Source: Thermomicrobiales bacterium (GTDB lineage: Bacteria; Chloroflexota; Chloroflexia; Thermomicrobiales; CFX8). Taken from it: a stretch of DNA of 64,000 nucleotides. The stretch lies in the NCBI GenBank assembly GCA_037045155.1, contig JBAOIG010000005.1:186001-250000 (forward strand). The letters run 5' to 3'. Positions within the stretch are counted from its first letter, which is position 1. Every line of letters begins with the position of its first letter. Both the position numbers and the translations under genes were made by a program. Under the pieces are notes generated by a model that saw only the letters and a list, made by a program, of their open reading frames with translations, was not told the DNA's origin and did not search any database. Of the stretch, positions 43,918 to 52,887 are shown piece by piece.

Positions 43918-46458
43918 CTAGATCGCCAGCTTGCCCGTGTAGATCCGATCGTGTGTTCGCTGTGCGACATCGGCCGGGTCGAGCAAGGTCCGCGCCACAC
44001 CCGTCTCGATCGCCGCACGCGCGACGGCGGCCGCCACGGCGGGGGGCACACGCAAGTCGAGCGCTGCCGGCATGACGTAGTCCGGCCCGAGCTCGTCGTC
44101 GCTGACCAGATCCGCGATAGCATGCGCCGCCGCGACCTTCATCGCATCGTTGATGTCCAATGCCTTTACGTCCAGCGCACCTCGGAAGATGCCTGGGAAA
44201 GCCAGCGAGTTGTTCACCTGGTTCGGGTAGTCCGACCGCCCGGTCGCGACGACAAGCGCGCCAGACTCGTGCGCCAACCCGGGTTCGATCTCCGGGTTCG
44301 GGTTGGCTAGCGCGAAGATGATCGGGTTCGCATTCATCACCCGGATATCGTCCGGAGTGACTGCGCCTGCGCCGGACACTCCGACGAACACATCCGCGCC
44401 CACCATCGCGTCGTGGAGCGTGCCGTCCACGTTCTCCTTGTTAGTGACCTGGGCCATCTCCCGCTTCGGCTGGTTCATGCCGGTCGTTCGGTTTCGTGAG
44501 ATGATGCCGAGCCGGTCGCACATGATGATGTCGCCGACACCAGAGGATAGAAGCAGCTTCGAGACTGCGATGCCAGCAGCGCCCGCGCCGTTGACGACGA
44601 TCTGCACGCTTTCGATCGCCGTTCCACGCAGCCGCAGCGCGTTGAGCAGCGCCGACAACACAACGACAGCGGTTCCATGCTGATCGTCGTGGAATACCGG
44701 AAGCTTGAGGCGAGCCTTCAAGCGTTGCTCGATCTCGAAGCAGCGAGGCGCGGAGATGTCCTCCAGATTGATCCCGCCAAACGATGGCGAGATTGCGGCG
44801 ACGATATCGACAAGCTTCTCCGGGTCGCGCTCGGCGATACAGATCGGAAACGCCTCGACGCCGGCCAGCGTATGGAAGAGGACTGCCTTCCCCTCCATCA
44901 CCGGCAGCGCCGCCTCTGCTCCGATGTCTCCCAACCCCAGCACGGCCGTCCCGTCGGTGACGATCGCGACGACGTTGTCCTTGACCGTCAGCTCGAATAC
45001 CGACATCGGGTTACGGTAGATCTCGGCGGCCGGAGCCAACGCAGCCGGCGGCACATACAGCACATTAAGAATATGGTGATCCTTGATCGGAATCTTCGAG
45101 CTGATCTCCAGAACGCCGCCAAATCGTCGCCGCAGATCCAACGCCTCCTCGCGCAAGCCCTCAGGCTTGCGGCGAGACTGTCCATTCGCGACACCGTTCG
45201 TCGTTGACCGCGGCAACATCACCCCTTCGTAGACGAATCGGCGAGTCCGCTCGGCGACCGCTTCCGGATGCACGTCGTAGAGCGCCTCCCCCGTCTCGAC
45301 CGCCGCCTGGACTACCGCTGCCGCAACCGCTGGCGCGACCCGATAATCGAAGATCCGCGGCACGATGTTGTCGGGGTTCAGCTCGTTGTCCGGCACGAGC
45401 GATGCCAGCGCCTCGGCGGCATAGACCAGTGTCCGTAGCCGGATATTGCGCGCGCCGCTATCCAGCAGACCACGGAACACGCCGGGGAAGACCAGCGAGA
45501 TATCCATCATATTCGGATGGTCGGATCGCCCGGTCGCAACGATCGCCGCGCCCGCTTGCTTCGCTACCGATGGGTCGATCTCCGGATGCGGGATCGACAA
45601 CGCCAGCACGATCGGATCGGGCGCCATCGACGCCACCATCTCTGCCGTGAGGATGCCCTCGGTCGACACACCCACGAAGATGTCAGCGCCACGCAGCATG
45701 TCCGCCAGTGAGCCGCGCCGCCGCGCCCGGTTGGTTTCCTTCGCAAGGTACTGCTTCGCCCAGTTCATCCGCTCAGCTCGGCCGGTATAGATCGCGCCCG
45801 CCCGATCGCAGACGATGATGTCGCGCACCCCGAATCGATGCAGCAGCCGCGCGACACCTACCCCGGCGACGCCGCTTCCCGCGATAACAACGCGGGAATC
45901 CTCCAGCCGGCGGTTCGTCAGCTTCGTTGCGTTCAGGAGCGCGCCCAGCACCAGGACTGCCGATCCATGATGCTGGTTGGAGAATACTGGTATGGTCGAC
46001 GCCTTCTCAAGATGATCGGCGACCGTAAAGCAGCGCGGCGCGCTGATGTCATCGATGCAGATTGCGCCGAACGTAGGCGCGAGCGCCGACGCAGTGTTGA
46101 CGATCTCAATCGGAGCGGTTATGTCTAGTGCTATGGGAAACGCATCAACGCCGGCGAACGTCTTGAACAGGACGCTCTTGCTCTCCAGAATCGGCAGCAC
46201 TGCCTCGGGCGAACCACCCTCACGACCGAACAGGTCTGAGCCATCCGAGATGATAGCGACCGTGTTGCCCCGACAGGTCAGGTCGAACGCAGATTCAGGA
46301 TGATCGACGATCTCCAGACACACCTCGGCAACACCCGGCGTATAGACCAGGCCCAGTATCGACCGATCGCGGATCGGCACCTTGCTATTGACCCCGATCA
46401 ACCCCTGGTAACGCCGCCGATAGTCCAGACCCTCGTCTTCATGGTCAATGCGATACAA
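43918..46458 (-). CDS. Tandem two-module malic enzyme
   Basis: 846 residues made of two malic-enzyme units (about 1-415 and 435-846). Module 1: Y39-TPG, K94, but the metal site reads I135-D136-D137 and F159-S-N161-Q162-H-H-G, so the usual E-D...D set has become D-D...Q. Module 2 keeps Y468, K524, E566-D567 and F589-H-D591-D592-Q-H-G, although YTPG has become YVPP. NAD(P) loops: GSGVAGVG and GAGAAGIA. Module 1 is probably non-catalytic and module 2 the oxidative decarboxylase of malate (inferred). TTG start. Single bacterial malic enzymes are about 400-450 residues. Confidence 0.92.
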   Translation of the reverse strand: MYRIDHEDEGLDYRRRYQGLIGVNSKVPIRDRSILGLVYTPGVAEVCLEIVDHPESAFDLTCRGNTVAIISDGSDLFGREGGSPEAVLPILESKSVLFKTFAGVDAFPIALDITAPIEIVNTASALAPTFGAICIDDISAPRCFTVADHLEKASTIPVFSNQHHGSAVLVLGALLNATKLTNRRLEDSRVVIAGSGVAGVGVARLLHRFGVRDIIVCDRAGAIYTGRAERMNWAKQYLAKETNRARRRGSLADMLRGADIFVGVSTEGILTAEMVASMAPDPIVLALSIPHPEIDPSVAKQAGAAIVATGRSDHPNMMDISLVFPGVFRGLLDSGARNIRLRTLVYAAEALASLVPDNELNPDNIVPRIFDYRVAPAVAAAVVQAAVETGEALYDVHPEAVAERTRRFVYEGVMLPRSTTNGVANGQSRRKPEGLREEALDLRRRFGGVLEISSKIPIKDHHILNVLYVPPAALAPAAEIYRNPMSVFELTVKDNVVAIVTDGTAVLGLGDIGAEAALPVMEGKAVLFHTLAGVEAFPICIAERDPEKLVDIVAAISPSFGGINLEDISAPRCFEIEQRLKARLKLPVFHDDQHGTAVVVLSALLNALRLRGTAIESVQIVVNGAGAAGIAVSKLLLSSGVGDIIMCDRLGIISRNRTTGMNQPKREMAQVTNKENVDGTLHDAMVGADVFVGVSGAGAVTPDDIRVMNANPIIFALANPNPEIEPGLAHESGALVVATGRSDYPNQVNNSLAFPGIFRGALDVKALDINDAMKVAAAHAIADLVSDDELGPDYVMPAALDLRVPPAVAAAVARAAIETGVARTLLDPADVAQRTHDRIYTGKLAI

Positions 46459-46897
46459 CGTTTATCCGAGCCATTCTCAGTTCATCGCCAGTAGCCGCCA
46501 ACCATTAATTCTACGCCACCTCCCAAGAGCGCCGGCGCTGGACACGGGAGCGTCGCGACACAACTGTCCCAGCCGAACCACATCGTCCGAACGCAACTGC
46601 GGAGGGCCACACGACGACCAACAAGACCACCACTGCGTGCGTTCCACGTGGAACGTTAGCCCGCGCCGACTCGGCGTACCCCCGGCGACAACTACTTCTG
46701 CGCTTTCCACCTGGGTGGACTGCCCCTCACGCCACCAAGACTCGCGGAGGGCGGGCCATCGAGCGATGGGTAACTGCACTGGATGCATCCGTCAGCGCCC
46801 CGCGAGTGACTCAGAGTCATGCCTTGTGCGACGATGGGCGAACGGGTATTCTATGTACGTACACTGCCCATTCGTGCTGGGCGAACAAGGGGGAACT
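46459..46897. other. Intergenic region with parS-like site
   Basis: 440 bp between the divergent malic enzyme and ThyX-like genes. Besides the palindrome at 46640, no gene is supported; ORFs here are Arg/Cys-rich and lack ribosome sites. A GGTATTCTATG near 46850 may hold the -10 for the ThyX-like gene. Confidence 0.5.
46640..46655. promoter_or_regulatory. parS: parS-like centromere site
   Basis: CGTTCCACGTGGAACG, a perfect 16-bp palindrome. The core GTTCCACGTGGAAC is the form of parS used by Pseudomonas-type ParB and a close relative of the GTTTCACGTGAAAC consensus. Intergenic position and presence of parAB about 19 kb away support it. Only one such site was found in the window. Confidence 0.75.
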
Positions 46898-48580
46898 ATG
46901 TCCGCACTGCCTGACGCGGCCCGCGATAAGAGCTATCCGTTCGCCTCGACGCCGCCGACCATCCGGTTGTTGCATGATGAGTCCGCGGCCCATCCGTTTG
47001 CGCTAGCAGTTGCCGCTGCCTGGTCCTGCTATGGCTCCAGACCGGCCAGGGTCGAGAGTGTCCTGAAGCTCATGGACGTCGGCCTCGACGACGGCGACGA
47101 GCTCCGACCGCACCGACGCTCGCGCGCCCAGCGGCTCTATCGAGATCTGTTTGACGCCGGCCATCACACGACCTTCCAACACGCGAACTTCGTCTTCATC
47201 CTCGATGGCGTGTCACGCCTCGCGATCTGGTCGTTCTTTCACCATCACCCGCACTACAACTCCGAGCAGGTCAGCCAGCGCTACCGCGAGGTCTCAGGTA
47301 AGGCGATGGTAACGCCAGGACTCTCCGAACGGCAGGAGGCGATCTATCGCGCCGCCACCGAACGAGCCATCGACGGCTATCGCAACCTCACGGAGATCCT
47401 CTCGCCGGGCCTCGCCGAGCGATACGCGAAGGTCTTTCCGTCTCGGGCCAAAGCGGCCGGCCCCGAGGCAGAGCGGCGAATTGCCGACGCGGTCCAGAAG
47501 CGCGCGCAGGAAGTGGCCAGGTACGTGCTGCCGTTGGCGACCCCCGCGCACCTCTACCACACGATCAACGGGCTGACCCTCCTTCGATACTACGTGCTGG
47601 CTAACCAGCTCGATGTGCCGGCAGAAGTGCGCTACATCGTCAACACGATGGTCGCTGAGGTCCTCAAGATCGATCCCTATTTCCTGGGAGCGCCGGGGTA
47701 CGAGCTTGATCTTCAGATCCTCGGCGCAGAGGATACGATCGAGTATGAAGCACTCTCCGGGATGCAACAGACGATCGGAGCCCCGGCAGACGAGCGCTTC
47801 TTCGACGAATTTGACGCCGAACTCGGCGACTTTGACTCCCGTCTGGCGAGCTACAACGTCGACGCCGAAGCAACGCTGGCCAACGCTGTCCGCGCTGTCC
47901 TCGGGCGCGCGCATGACGAAATGACCGACGAAGACGCGCTGCTGGCAGTCCTCGATCCCGCGCGCAATCACTACCTTGGCCACCCACTCTTCCTGGCCAT
48001 GAACTCGAAGCTGATGCAGACGATGAATCACGTCCCGTTCACGTTCCAGAAACGTATCAGTGGGGCTGAAGATGCCCAGAACCAGCGCCACCGTGGAACG
48101 TTGTCATCCGGGCCGGTGCTGGCTTCCCACATGCGGCGTGATCCCGACGTGATCGTTCCGCACGAGGTGGCCAGCAACGATCAGGCGCTCGAGGAATACC
48201 AGGCAACTGTTCGCGCGCTATGGGACGCAAAGAATCAGCTTCTCGACGACGGTGTCGCGCCGGAGCACGCCCTGTACTTACTCCCGAACAGCCATCGGCT
48301 CCGCTTCTACGAGACCGGCACGTTGCTGACCTACTACTGGAAGTGGGTGAAGCGCCTCTGCTACAACGCGCAGCGCGAGATCTTCGACACCGCGGCGCAG
48401 GAGACGGCACAGGTTCGTGTCGCGCTGCCAACGATCGGCGAGTTCGTGAGCGGTCCGCCGTGCGTGCTCCGGTCGAGGGCAGGCAACAAGCCGTTCTGTC
48501 CGGAAGGTGAGCGCTACTGCGGCATTCCAGTCTGGCGGGGGTTCGATCCCGACACACTCGTGGAACGTCGTATTCTGTAA
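46898..48580 (+). CDS. ThyX-like FAD-dependent thymidylate synthase, long divergent form
   Basis: 560 residues, over twice the length of normal ThyX. Residues 85-130 fit ThyX (AGHHTTFQH, FILDGVSRLA, then SEQVSQRY), but the ThyX motif RHRxxSxNExSxR reads HHPHYNSEQVSQR. A second ThyX-like half lies at about 400-560, with QKRISGAEDAQNQRHR and a late YNAQREIFDTAAQE helix. ATG after AAGGGGGAAC. May be a real thymidylate synthase of divergent type or a relative with another role. Confidence 0.8.
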   Translation: MSALPDAARDKSYPFASTPPTIRLLHDESAAHPFALAVAAAWSCYGSRPARVESVLKLMDVGLDDGDELRPHRRSRAQRLYRDLFDAGHHTTFQHANFVFILDGVSRLAIWSFFHHHPHYNSEQVSQRYREVSGKAMVTPGLSERQEAIYRAATERAIDGYRNLTEILSPGLAERYAKVFPSRAKAAGPEAERRIADAVQKRAQEVARYVLPLATPAHLYHTINGLTLLRYYVLANQLDVPAEVRYIVNTMVAEVLKIDPYFLGAPGYELDLQILGAEDTIEYEALSGMQQTIGAPADERFFDEFDAELGDFDSRLASYNVDAEATLANAVRAVLGRAHDEMTDEDALLAVLDPARNHYLGHPLFLAMNSKLMQTMNHVPFTFQKRISGAEDAQNQRHRGTLSSGPVLASHMRRDPDVIVPHEVASNDQALEEYQATVRALWDAKNQLLDDGVAPEHALYLLPNSHRLRFYETGTLLTYYWKWVKRLCYNAQREIFDTAAQETAQVRVALPTIGEFVSGPPCVLRSRAGNKPFCPEGERYCGIPVWRGFDPDTLVERRIL

Positions 48581-48603
48581 GCCCCGCTCGTATCGCCGTC
48601 AAG

Positions 48604-48629
48604 CGCCCGCCGGCCCGGTCCGGCGGGCG
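48604..48629 (+). terminator. Hairpin after the ThyX-like gene
   Basis: 10-bp perfect inverted repeat CGCCCGCCGG / CCGGCGGGCG with loop CCCGGT, 24 bp after the stop; followed by TTCGCC only, so T run is poor. Confidence 0.6.
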
Positions 48630-48689
48630 TTCGCCTATACTCGGCATATATGAGACCGCGCACGTCGAAATAATGGGAGGGCATTCACG

Positions 48690-49136
48690 ATGGAGTTCAA
48701 GGGCGATGTCACGATCCAGGCGCCCCGGGAGCGGGTCTACGCGTTTCTCACCGACCCGAACCAGGTGACCCAGTGTGCGCCCGGGCTCCAGAGCTTTGAG
48801 ATCATCGACGAGGACCGCTTCAAGTGCACGGTCAAAGCGGGCGTCGGCATGATCAAGGGCACCTTCAACTTCGATATCACATTCCAGAAGCGCACCGAGC
48901 CGTCACATGCCACAATCCTGGCCGCCGGCAAGATGCCCGGGTCGGCGGTGTCGATGACGAGCACAATGGACCTCGCCGATGCCGGCGGAACCGCGACGGT
49001 GATGACGTGGGCTTCCGATGTGCGCGTGAGCGGGACGATCGCTGGAGTCGGCGCACGACTGATGGGCGGCGTTGCGGACCGAATGACCAAGGACATCTTC
49101 GGCTGCATCAAGTCGAAGCTCGAAACAGAAGACTGA
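48690..49136 (+). CDS. CoxG-like SRPBCC protein
   Basis: 148 residues of the CO dehydrogenase subunit G family (SRPBCC fold): EFKGDVTIQAPRERVYAFLTDP at the start, AGVGMIKGTFNFDI and the C-terminal GGVADRMTKDIFGCI. In cox clusters CoxG helps place the molybdenum enzyme at the membrane. Here it is far (41 kb) from the CoxL-like gene at 5081, so a link is only possible. ATG after GGGAGG. Confidence 0.88.
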   Translation: MEFKGDVTIQAPRERVYAFLTDPNQVTQCAPGLQSFEIIDEDRFKCTVKAGVGMIKGTFNFDITFQKRTEPSHATILAAGKMPGSAVSMTSTMDLADAGGTATVMTWASDVRVSGTIAGVGARLMGGVADRMTKDIFGCIKSKLETED

Positions 49137-49150
49137 CACCAATGGCTGGT

Positions 49151-50737
49151 CTAGCGAGACGTCGGCCGCGTTTGCGCGCCCGACGGCATCGTGGCCTCCG
49201 CGTCGTCTGCCTTGCGAGCACGGTCTGCCCCCATACCGCCGTCGGCCCCCTGTAGTTCCTCGACAGATCCCCGTGGGAAGAAGAGCACGGTAATCACGGC
49301 GGCCACAACTGCCAGGCCCAGCATCGTCATAAAGACGATGTGCAGCGATGACGAGAGCGCAGTGGTCAGCTGGTGGAGAATGTCCGGTGTGAGGCTGGCG
49401 CGCACTTTCGCGTCGAGCAGCGCGTTCGCGCCTTGCATCGAGCCATCCATGCCGCTGAGGCGCGACGTGAGTTGCGCCGTCAGGAGCGTGCCCAGCACCG
49501 CAACGCCGATCGCGCCGCCGATCGTTCGAGAGAACTGCACGAGGGCAGTTGCAACACCACGCTGGCCCCAGCCGACGGAGTTCTGAACAGCGATCAACAT
49601 CGCGGTTGACGAAAGACCCATGCCAATACCGACGAGTCCGGAGCCGACGGCGGCCGGCCATCGGCCAGTGTCGGGGGAGACCAGCAGCAACGAGACGCTA
49701 CCGGCGACTGCGGATAGCGTCCCAGCAACGACCGAAAGGCGATAGCCGGCGCGCGTAATGATCTGACCCGAGACAACCGAGGCTGCCGACCAGCCGATCG
49801 AGAATGGCGCGATTGTCAGGCCGGCATCAATCGGCGTGCCTCCCAGGACACCCTGAATGTAGAGTGGCACGAACGACGAAATGCCAAACATCACGCCACC
49901 GATCAGCGTGCCCGCGCTGGTCACGACCGCCATGATCGGCGAGCGGAACATCCCCATCGGCATCATCGGACTAGGGAAGTGGTTCTCGTGATAGATGAAC
50001 GCCGCCACGAGGAGGGCGGACAGAACGATCATCCCGCCTGTCCGCGGGCCGAGCCACGAAGCACCCTCGCCAATTTCGAGCAGAGCGAAGAGGAATGCGG
50101 TGATCCCGGCTGTCAGCAGGATCGCGCCGAGATAGTCGATCCGGCTGCGCTCTCCGGTCCGCGTCTCGTGGAGCGAACGCCACATCAGCGTTACCGACAC
50201 GATGCCGAACGGCAGATTGAGGTAGAAGATCCAGCGCCAGTCGATGACCTGCACGATCAGGCCACCGAGCGTCGGGCCGGCAACCGCAGAAGCGCCCCAG
50301 ACAGCCGAAAAGAGGCCGGCCATCTTGGCCCGTTCTTCGACCGAGAACAGATCGCCCAGGATCGTGAAGGTCACCGGCACGATCCCGCCCGCGCCGAGCC
50401 CCTGTATCGCGCGGAAGGCGACGAGTTGCTCCATACTCTGAGCAATGCCGCACAGCGCCGAGCCGAGGACAAACAGCGCAGCGCTGACGACGAACAGCGG
50501 CTTCCGACCATACATGTCGCTGAGGCGGCCGTAGAGTGGGACAGTGGTCGTCGAGGTCAGCAGGTAGGCGGAGAACACCCACGAATAGAGCGATAGGCCG
50601 CCGAGTTGGCCAATGATGGTCGGCATCGCCGGACCGACAATGCTCGAATCGAGCGCGGACAGAAAGGTTCCCGCCATTGCCGCGATAATGACAAGTCGCC
50701 GGTTGGTCAGTCGCTCTCCAGTCAGAATACTGGACAT
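49151..50737 (-). CDS. DHA2-family drug:H+ exporter (EmrB/QacA type, 14 helices)
   Basis: 528 residues with 14 hydrophobic segments. Motifs LDSSIVGPAMPTI (motif D1), GRLSDMYGRKPLF (motif A) and GLGAGGIVPVTFTILGDLF (near 110-128), GPTLGGLIV (motif C). ATG 50737 preferred, with GAGGGG 5 bp upstream. The tail is cytoplasmic and charged. Substrates in this family are lipophilic drugs or toxic metabolites; none can be named. Confidence 0.93.
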   Translation of the reverse strand: MSSILTGERLTNRRLVIIAAMAGTFLSALDSSIVGPAMPTIIGQLGGLSLYSWVFSAYLLTSTTTVPLYGRLSDMYGRKPLFVVSAALFVLGSALCGIAQSMEQLVAFRAIQGLGAGGIVPVTFTILGDLFSVEERAKMAGLFSAVWGASAVAGPTLGGLIVQVIDWRWIFYLNLPFGIVSVTLMWRSLHETRTGERSRIDYLGAILLTAGITAFLFALLEIGEGASWLGPRTGGMIVLSALLVAAFIYHENHFPSPMMPMGMFRSPIMAVVTSAGTLIGGVMFGISSFVPLYIQGVLGGTPIDAGLTIAPFSIGWSAASVVSGQIITRAGYRLSVVAGTLSAVAGSVSLLLVSPDTGRWPAAVGSGLVGIGMGLSSTAMLIAVQNSVGWGQRGVATALVQFSRTIGGAIGVAVLGTLLTAQLTSRLSGMDGSMQGANALLDAKVRASLTPDILHQLTTALSSSLHIVFMTMLGLAVVAAVITVLFFPRGSVEELQGADGGMGADRARKADDAEATMPSGAQTRPTSR

Positions 50738-50867
50738 AATCACCCCTCAACGTGTTGATGGTCGGGCGCTCGAGCCGACCGAAGGTTGGCCCGGTTCGAA
50801 AAGCCGCGCTATTGTAGCAGCGGGATTCGACCGCGCTGGGGACAGGAATGAAACAGGATACGGCCAG

Positions 50868-51863
50868 ATGACGAATCAAGCACACGGGGCGGAGCCACGG
50901 TCGGTCGACCTGATCCACGATCTGATCGCACGAAAGCTGATCGATCGCGCGGTTCTGCTGGGAGAGGCACGGTGGCCGGGTTCGGGACCGCTCATCCGAC
51001 TTGCGGCGGCATGGCCGGAACTATCTCCCGAGGAGCGGACAACTCGGCTGGCTTCAGGTGCGCCAGGTACCGCCGGGGAACTGCAGTCGCTGGCCGGCCT
51101 GCAACCAGACCTGGCCCGAATGATGGTCGAGATGGAACAGTGGCGAGGCGCCGGCGCCACATCGGAGGCCGTGGCGACCGGGCCAGAACCGGCAGCTCCC
51201 GAAGAAGGCGAGGGACTCCCGGCGATCGAGTCGCCGAGCGGCACGCGCGCCGAGGCCGCGGACGCGCCTCGGCCGATCGCAGCTCACGCCATGCACGCGA
51301 CTCTGGCTGACGTGGCAGTGGGGGAGCGGATGATCGCTGACAACTCGCGCATGATCGCCGATGAGCGAGCCATCGCAGAGGCCGCGGCGATGCTCGAACG
51401 AGTTCACCTGCGCGTGCAGCGATCGATCGAGGAGGCGACGAGGCTCGGCATGCCCGCACCGGCGCAACCGGAACCAGAGACCGGGGTGGTGGAGCGCGAG
51501 GGCGTCGACGCTCTGCTTGCCGACACGATGACACGCACCGTGACGACAGGGGTATCCAGAGCGAAGCTCCCTGAGCTGCGCCGCACAGCGGAGGCGTTCG
51601 GGCTGGAGTACGTGGAGCTGGACGCCGACCGGCTGTCGCGTGGCGAGCTCTACGGGCGGCTGGTCCGCTCGGGCTCTACGGTCAGGGCAACGGCTGGTCT
51701 GTTTCCCGCGGCGGTCGTTCGACCCGGAATGGTGGCGTTTATCGGACGGTTGTTGCCGCGTCTATCCGAGCGGCTCGCGGGGGGGTACTGCGATATTCCG
51801 GGCACGAACGCTACCGTCCGCGTCCACCCGGGTTGCCGGATCATCGTCCTGGATCGCGACTGA
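50868..51863 (+). CDS. Hypothetical protein with AAA_5/MoxR-like fold but no Walker A
   Basis: 331 residues. Start ATG 50868 after ACAGGATA. An Ala/Glu/Pro-rich first half with helices, then from about 215 a segment that follows the AAA_5/MoxR plan: AKLPELRRTAEAFGLEYVELD, ELYGRLVRSG, GLFPAAVVRPGMVAFI and VRVHPGCRIIVLDRD. The usual GPPGTGKT position reads TGVSRAK, and Walker B DE is missing. So it would not hydrolyse ATP. Alternative: unrelated protein with a chance resemblance. Confidence 0.65.
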   Translation: MTNQAHGAEPRSVDLIHDLIARKLIDRAVLLGEARWPGSGPLIRLAAAWPELSPEERTTRLASGAPGTAGELQSLAGLQPDLARMMVEMEQWRGAGATSEAVATGPEPAAPEEGEGLPAIESPSGTRAEAADAPRPIAAHAMHATLADVAVGERMIADNSRMIADERAIAEAAAMLERVHLRVQRSIEEATRLGMPAPAQPEPETGVVEREGVDALLADTMTRTVTTGVSRAKLPELRRTAEAFGLEYVELDADRLSRGELYGRLVRSGSTVRATAGLFPAAVVRPGMVAFIGRLLPRLSERLAGGYCDIPGTNATVRVHPGCRIIVLDRD

Positions 51864-52383
51864 GCGCCGGGGCTGAGATAGCAGGACGCGGGAGCGACCA
51901 GCCCCCGCGTCGTCATCGTCTAATATGGGATGGATTATCTGGGTTCTACCCGGCGACGTAGGAACGTCGCTCTATCATGCCGGACTGGCCGGCCATCCTC
52001 CCATTCCAGCAATCAGATCTGTCGTCTGATTACTGTGTGATTATGCTGTGCCTGGCCGAGGCCGAACGGGTTGGGTCTGTCTTACGGAAGCGGTTGTTCA
52101 GGCGCCCGGCCTGTGGTCATCTTCGAGGAGTGGGCAGCGTACCCAGAGGGCAATTCCACTGCCGGCTATGCCGAGGCGTCGCGTCACCTGCACTCCTCCT
52201 TCCTGTCGCGGTAGCAATCAGGATCAATAACGCGAGTGTAGTACCTTCCGCCAGAAAACGCAATCCCCATTCGCGACATCCGCGGCTTGCGCAATATGGA
52301 TCCGCACGCGCGTCGTCGCGAAACAGCGCCGGCCGGAGCGTGCTGCCCCGGCCGGCGAAGAGATCTCTGAATAGCAGTGGAGG
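51864..52383. other. Gene-poor intergenic region
   Basis: 520 bp between convergent genes. One - strand micro-ORF (52101-52187, 28 aa) starts at GTG with AAGGAGGAG upstream but has no recognisable content. A terminator hairpin at 52327 is listed separately. Nothing else is supported. Confidence 0.5.
52327..52357 (-). terminator. Hairpin after the copper chaperone gene
   Basis: 10-bp perfect inverted repeat CGCCGGCCGG / CCGGCCGGCG with an 11-nt loop, 27 bp after the stop codon; CTGTTTCGC follows on the - strand. Confidence 0.55.
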
Positions 52384-52596
52384 CTAGCTCGGGGAAGCGA
52401 CCTCGTAGCCCGCCTCGGACAGCCCGGCGACGAGCACCGCGTCGGTTACAGCGTCGCTGGCCCGGACGGTGACGACCTTGGTGGGAATATCGACGCTGAC
52501 CTGCTCGACTCCGTCGATCTGGGTCAGTTCGCTGGTGATCGCGCGAACGCAATGCTCGCAGCTAACATCTGGGACGATGAACGTCTTCTCTACCAT
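52384..52596 (-). CDS. Heavy-metal-associated (HMA) copper chaperone, CopZ-like
   Basis: 70 residues forming one HMA domain. Metal motif VSCEHCVRAI (CxxC at about 13-16), and GLSEAGYEV near the end. Such proteins carry Cu(I) in the cytoplasm to a CopA-type pump. ATG follows GAGGAGGCAAG. The promoter carries a CsoR-like operator, so copper induction is expected. No P-type ATPase or regulator gene is beside it. Confidence 0.92.
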   Translation of the reverse strand: MVEKTFIVPDVSCEHCVRAITSELTQIDGVEQVSVDIPTKVVTVRASDAVTDAVLVAGLSEAGYEVASPS

Positions 52597-52623
52597 CTTG
52601 CCTCCTCGACATGATCACAACTT

Positions 52624-52640
52624 ATACCCCGGTGGGGTAT
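52624..52640. promoter_or_regulatory. CsoR-type operator upstream of the copper chaperone gene
   Basis: ATACCCC-GGT-GGGGTAT, a perfect 7-bp inverted repeat with a 3-bp centre. It matches the ATACCCC...GGGGTAT pattern of CsoR repressor sites (Cu(I) releases CsoR). It lies just after the -10 and before the ribosome site, a position where a repressor would block transcription. Confidence 0.75.
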
Positions 52641-52648
52641 CTGCTTGT

Positions 52649-52679
52649 ATTCTAGCATATGGGGATTCCGATGTGTCAA
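52649..52679 (-). promoter_or_regulatory. Promoter of the copper chaperone gene
   Basis: On the - strand TTGACA (52679-52674), 19-bp spacer, TAGAAT (52654-52649). The 19-bp spacer is long, like MerR/CueR-controlled promoters. The CsoR-like palindrome begins 8 bp downstream of the -10. Confidence 0.65.
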
Positions 52680-52887
52680 GCGGTTCGTCGGGCATACTCT
52701 GATCGTCCTCGCCGGGGACGGAGTGGCCGGCGGATCCCCGCTTCGCGGGCAGCGCACGGCGCTGCGCAGTCGGTCATTGACGGCGCAGGAACGCGCTGCT
52801 GTCCTGTGAGCGACATCTCCGCACCTGGGATGCATCGCATCTGCGGCGTCTCGTGGGGCGACTATCGAAATCGGAGATCCGGAACCG

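Noticed and set aside
43918..46458. Malic enzyme region as two separate genes joined by a sequencing error
   Set aside because: The linker (415-435) is open in one frame with no stop and no ribosome site near module 2, so a real fusion is more likely.
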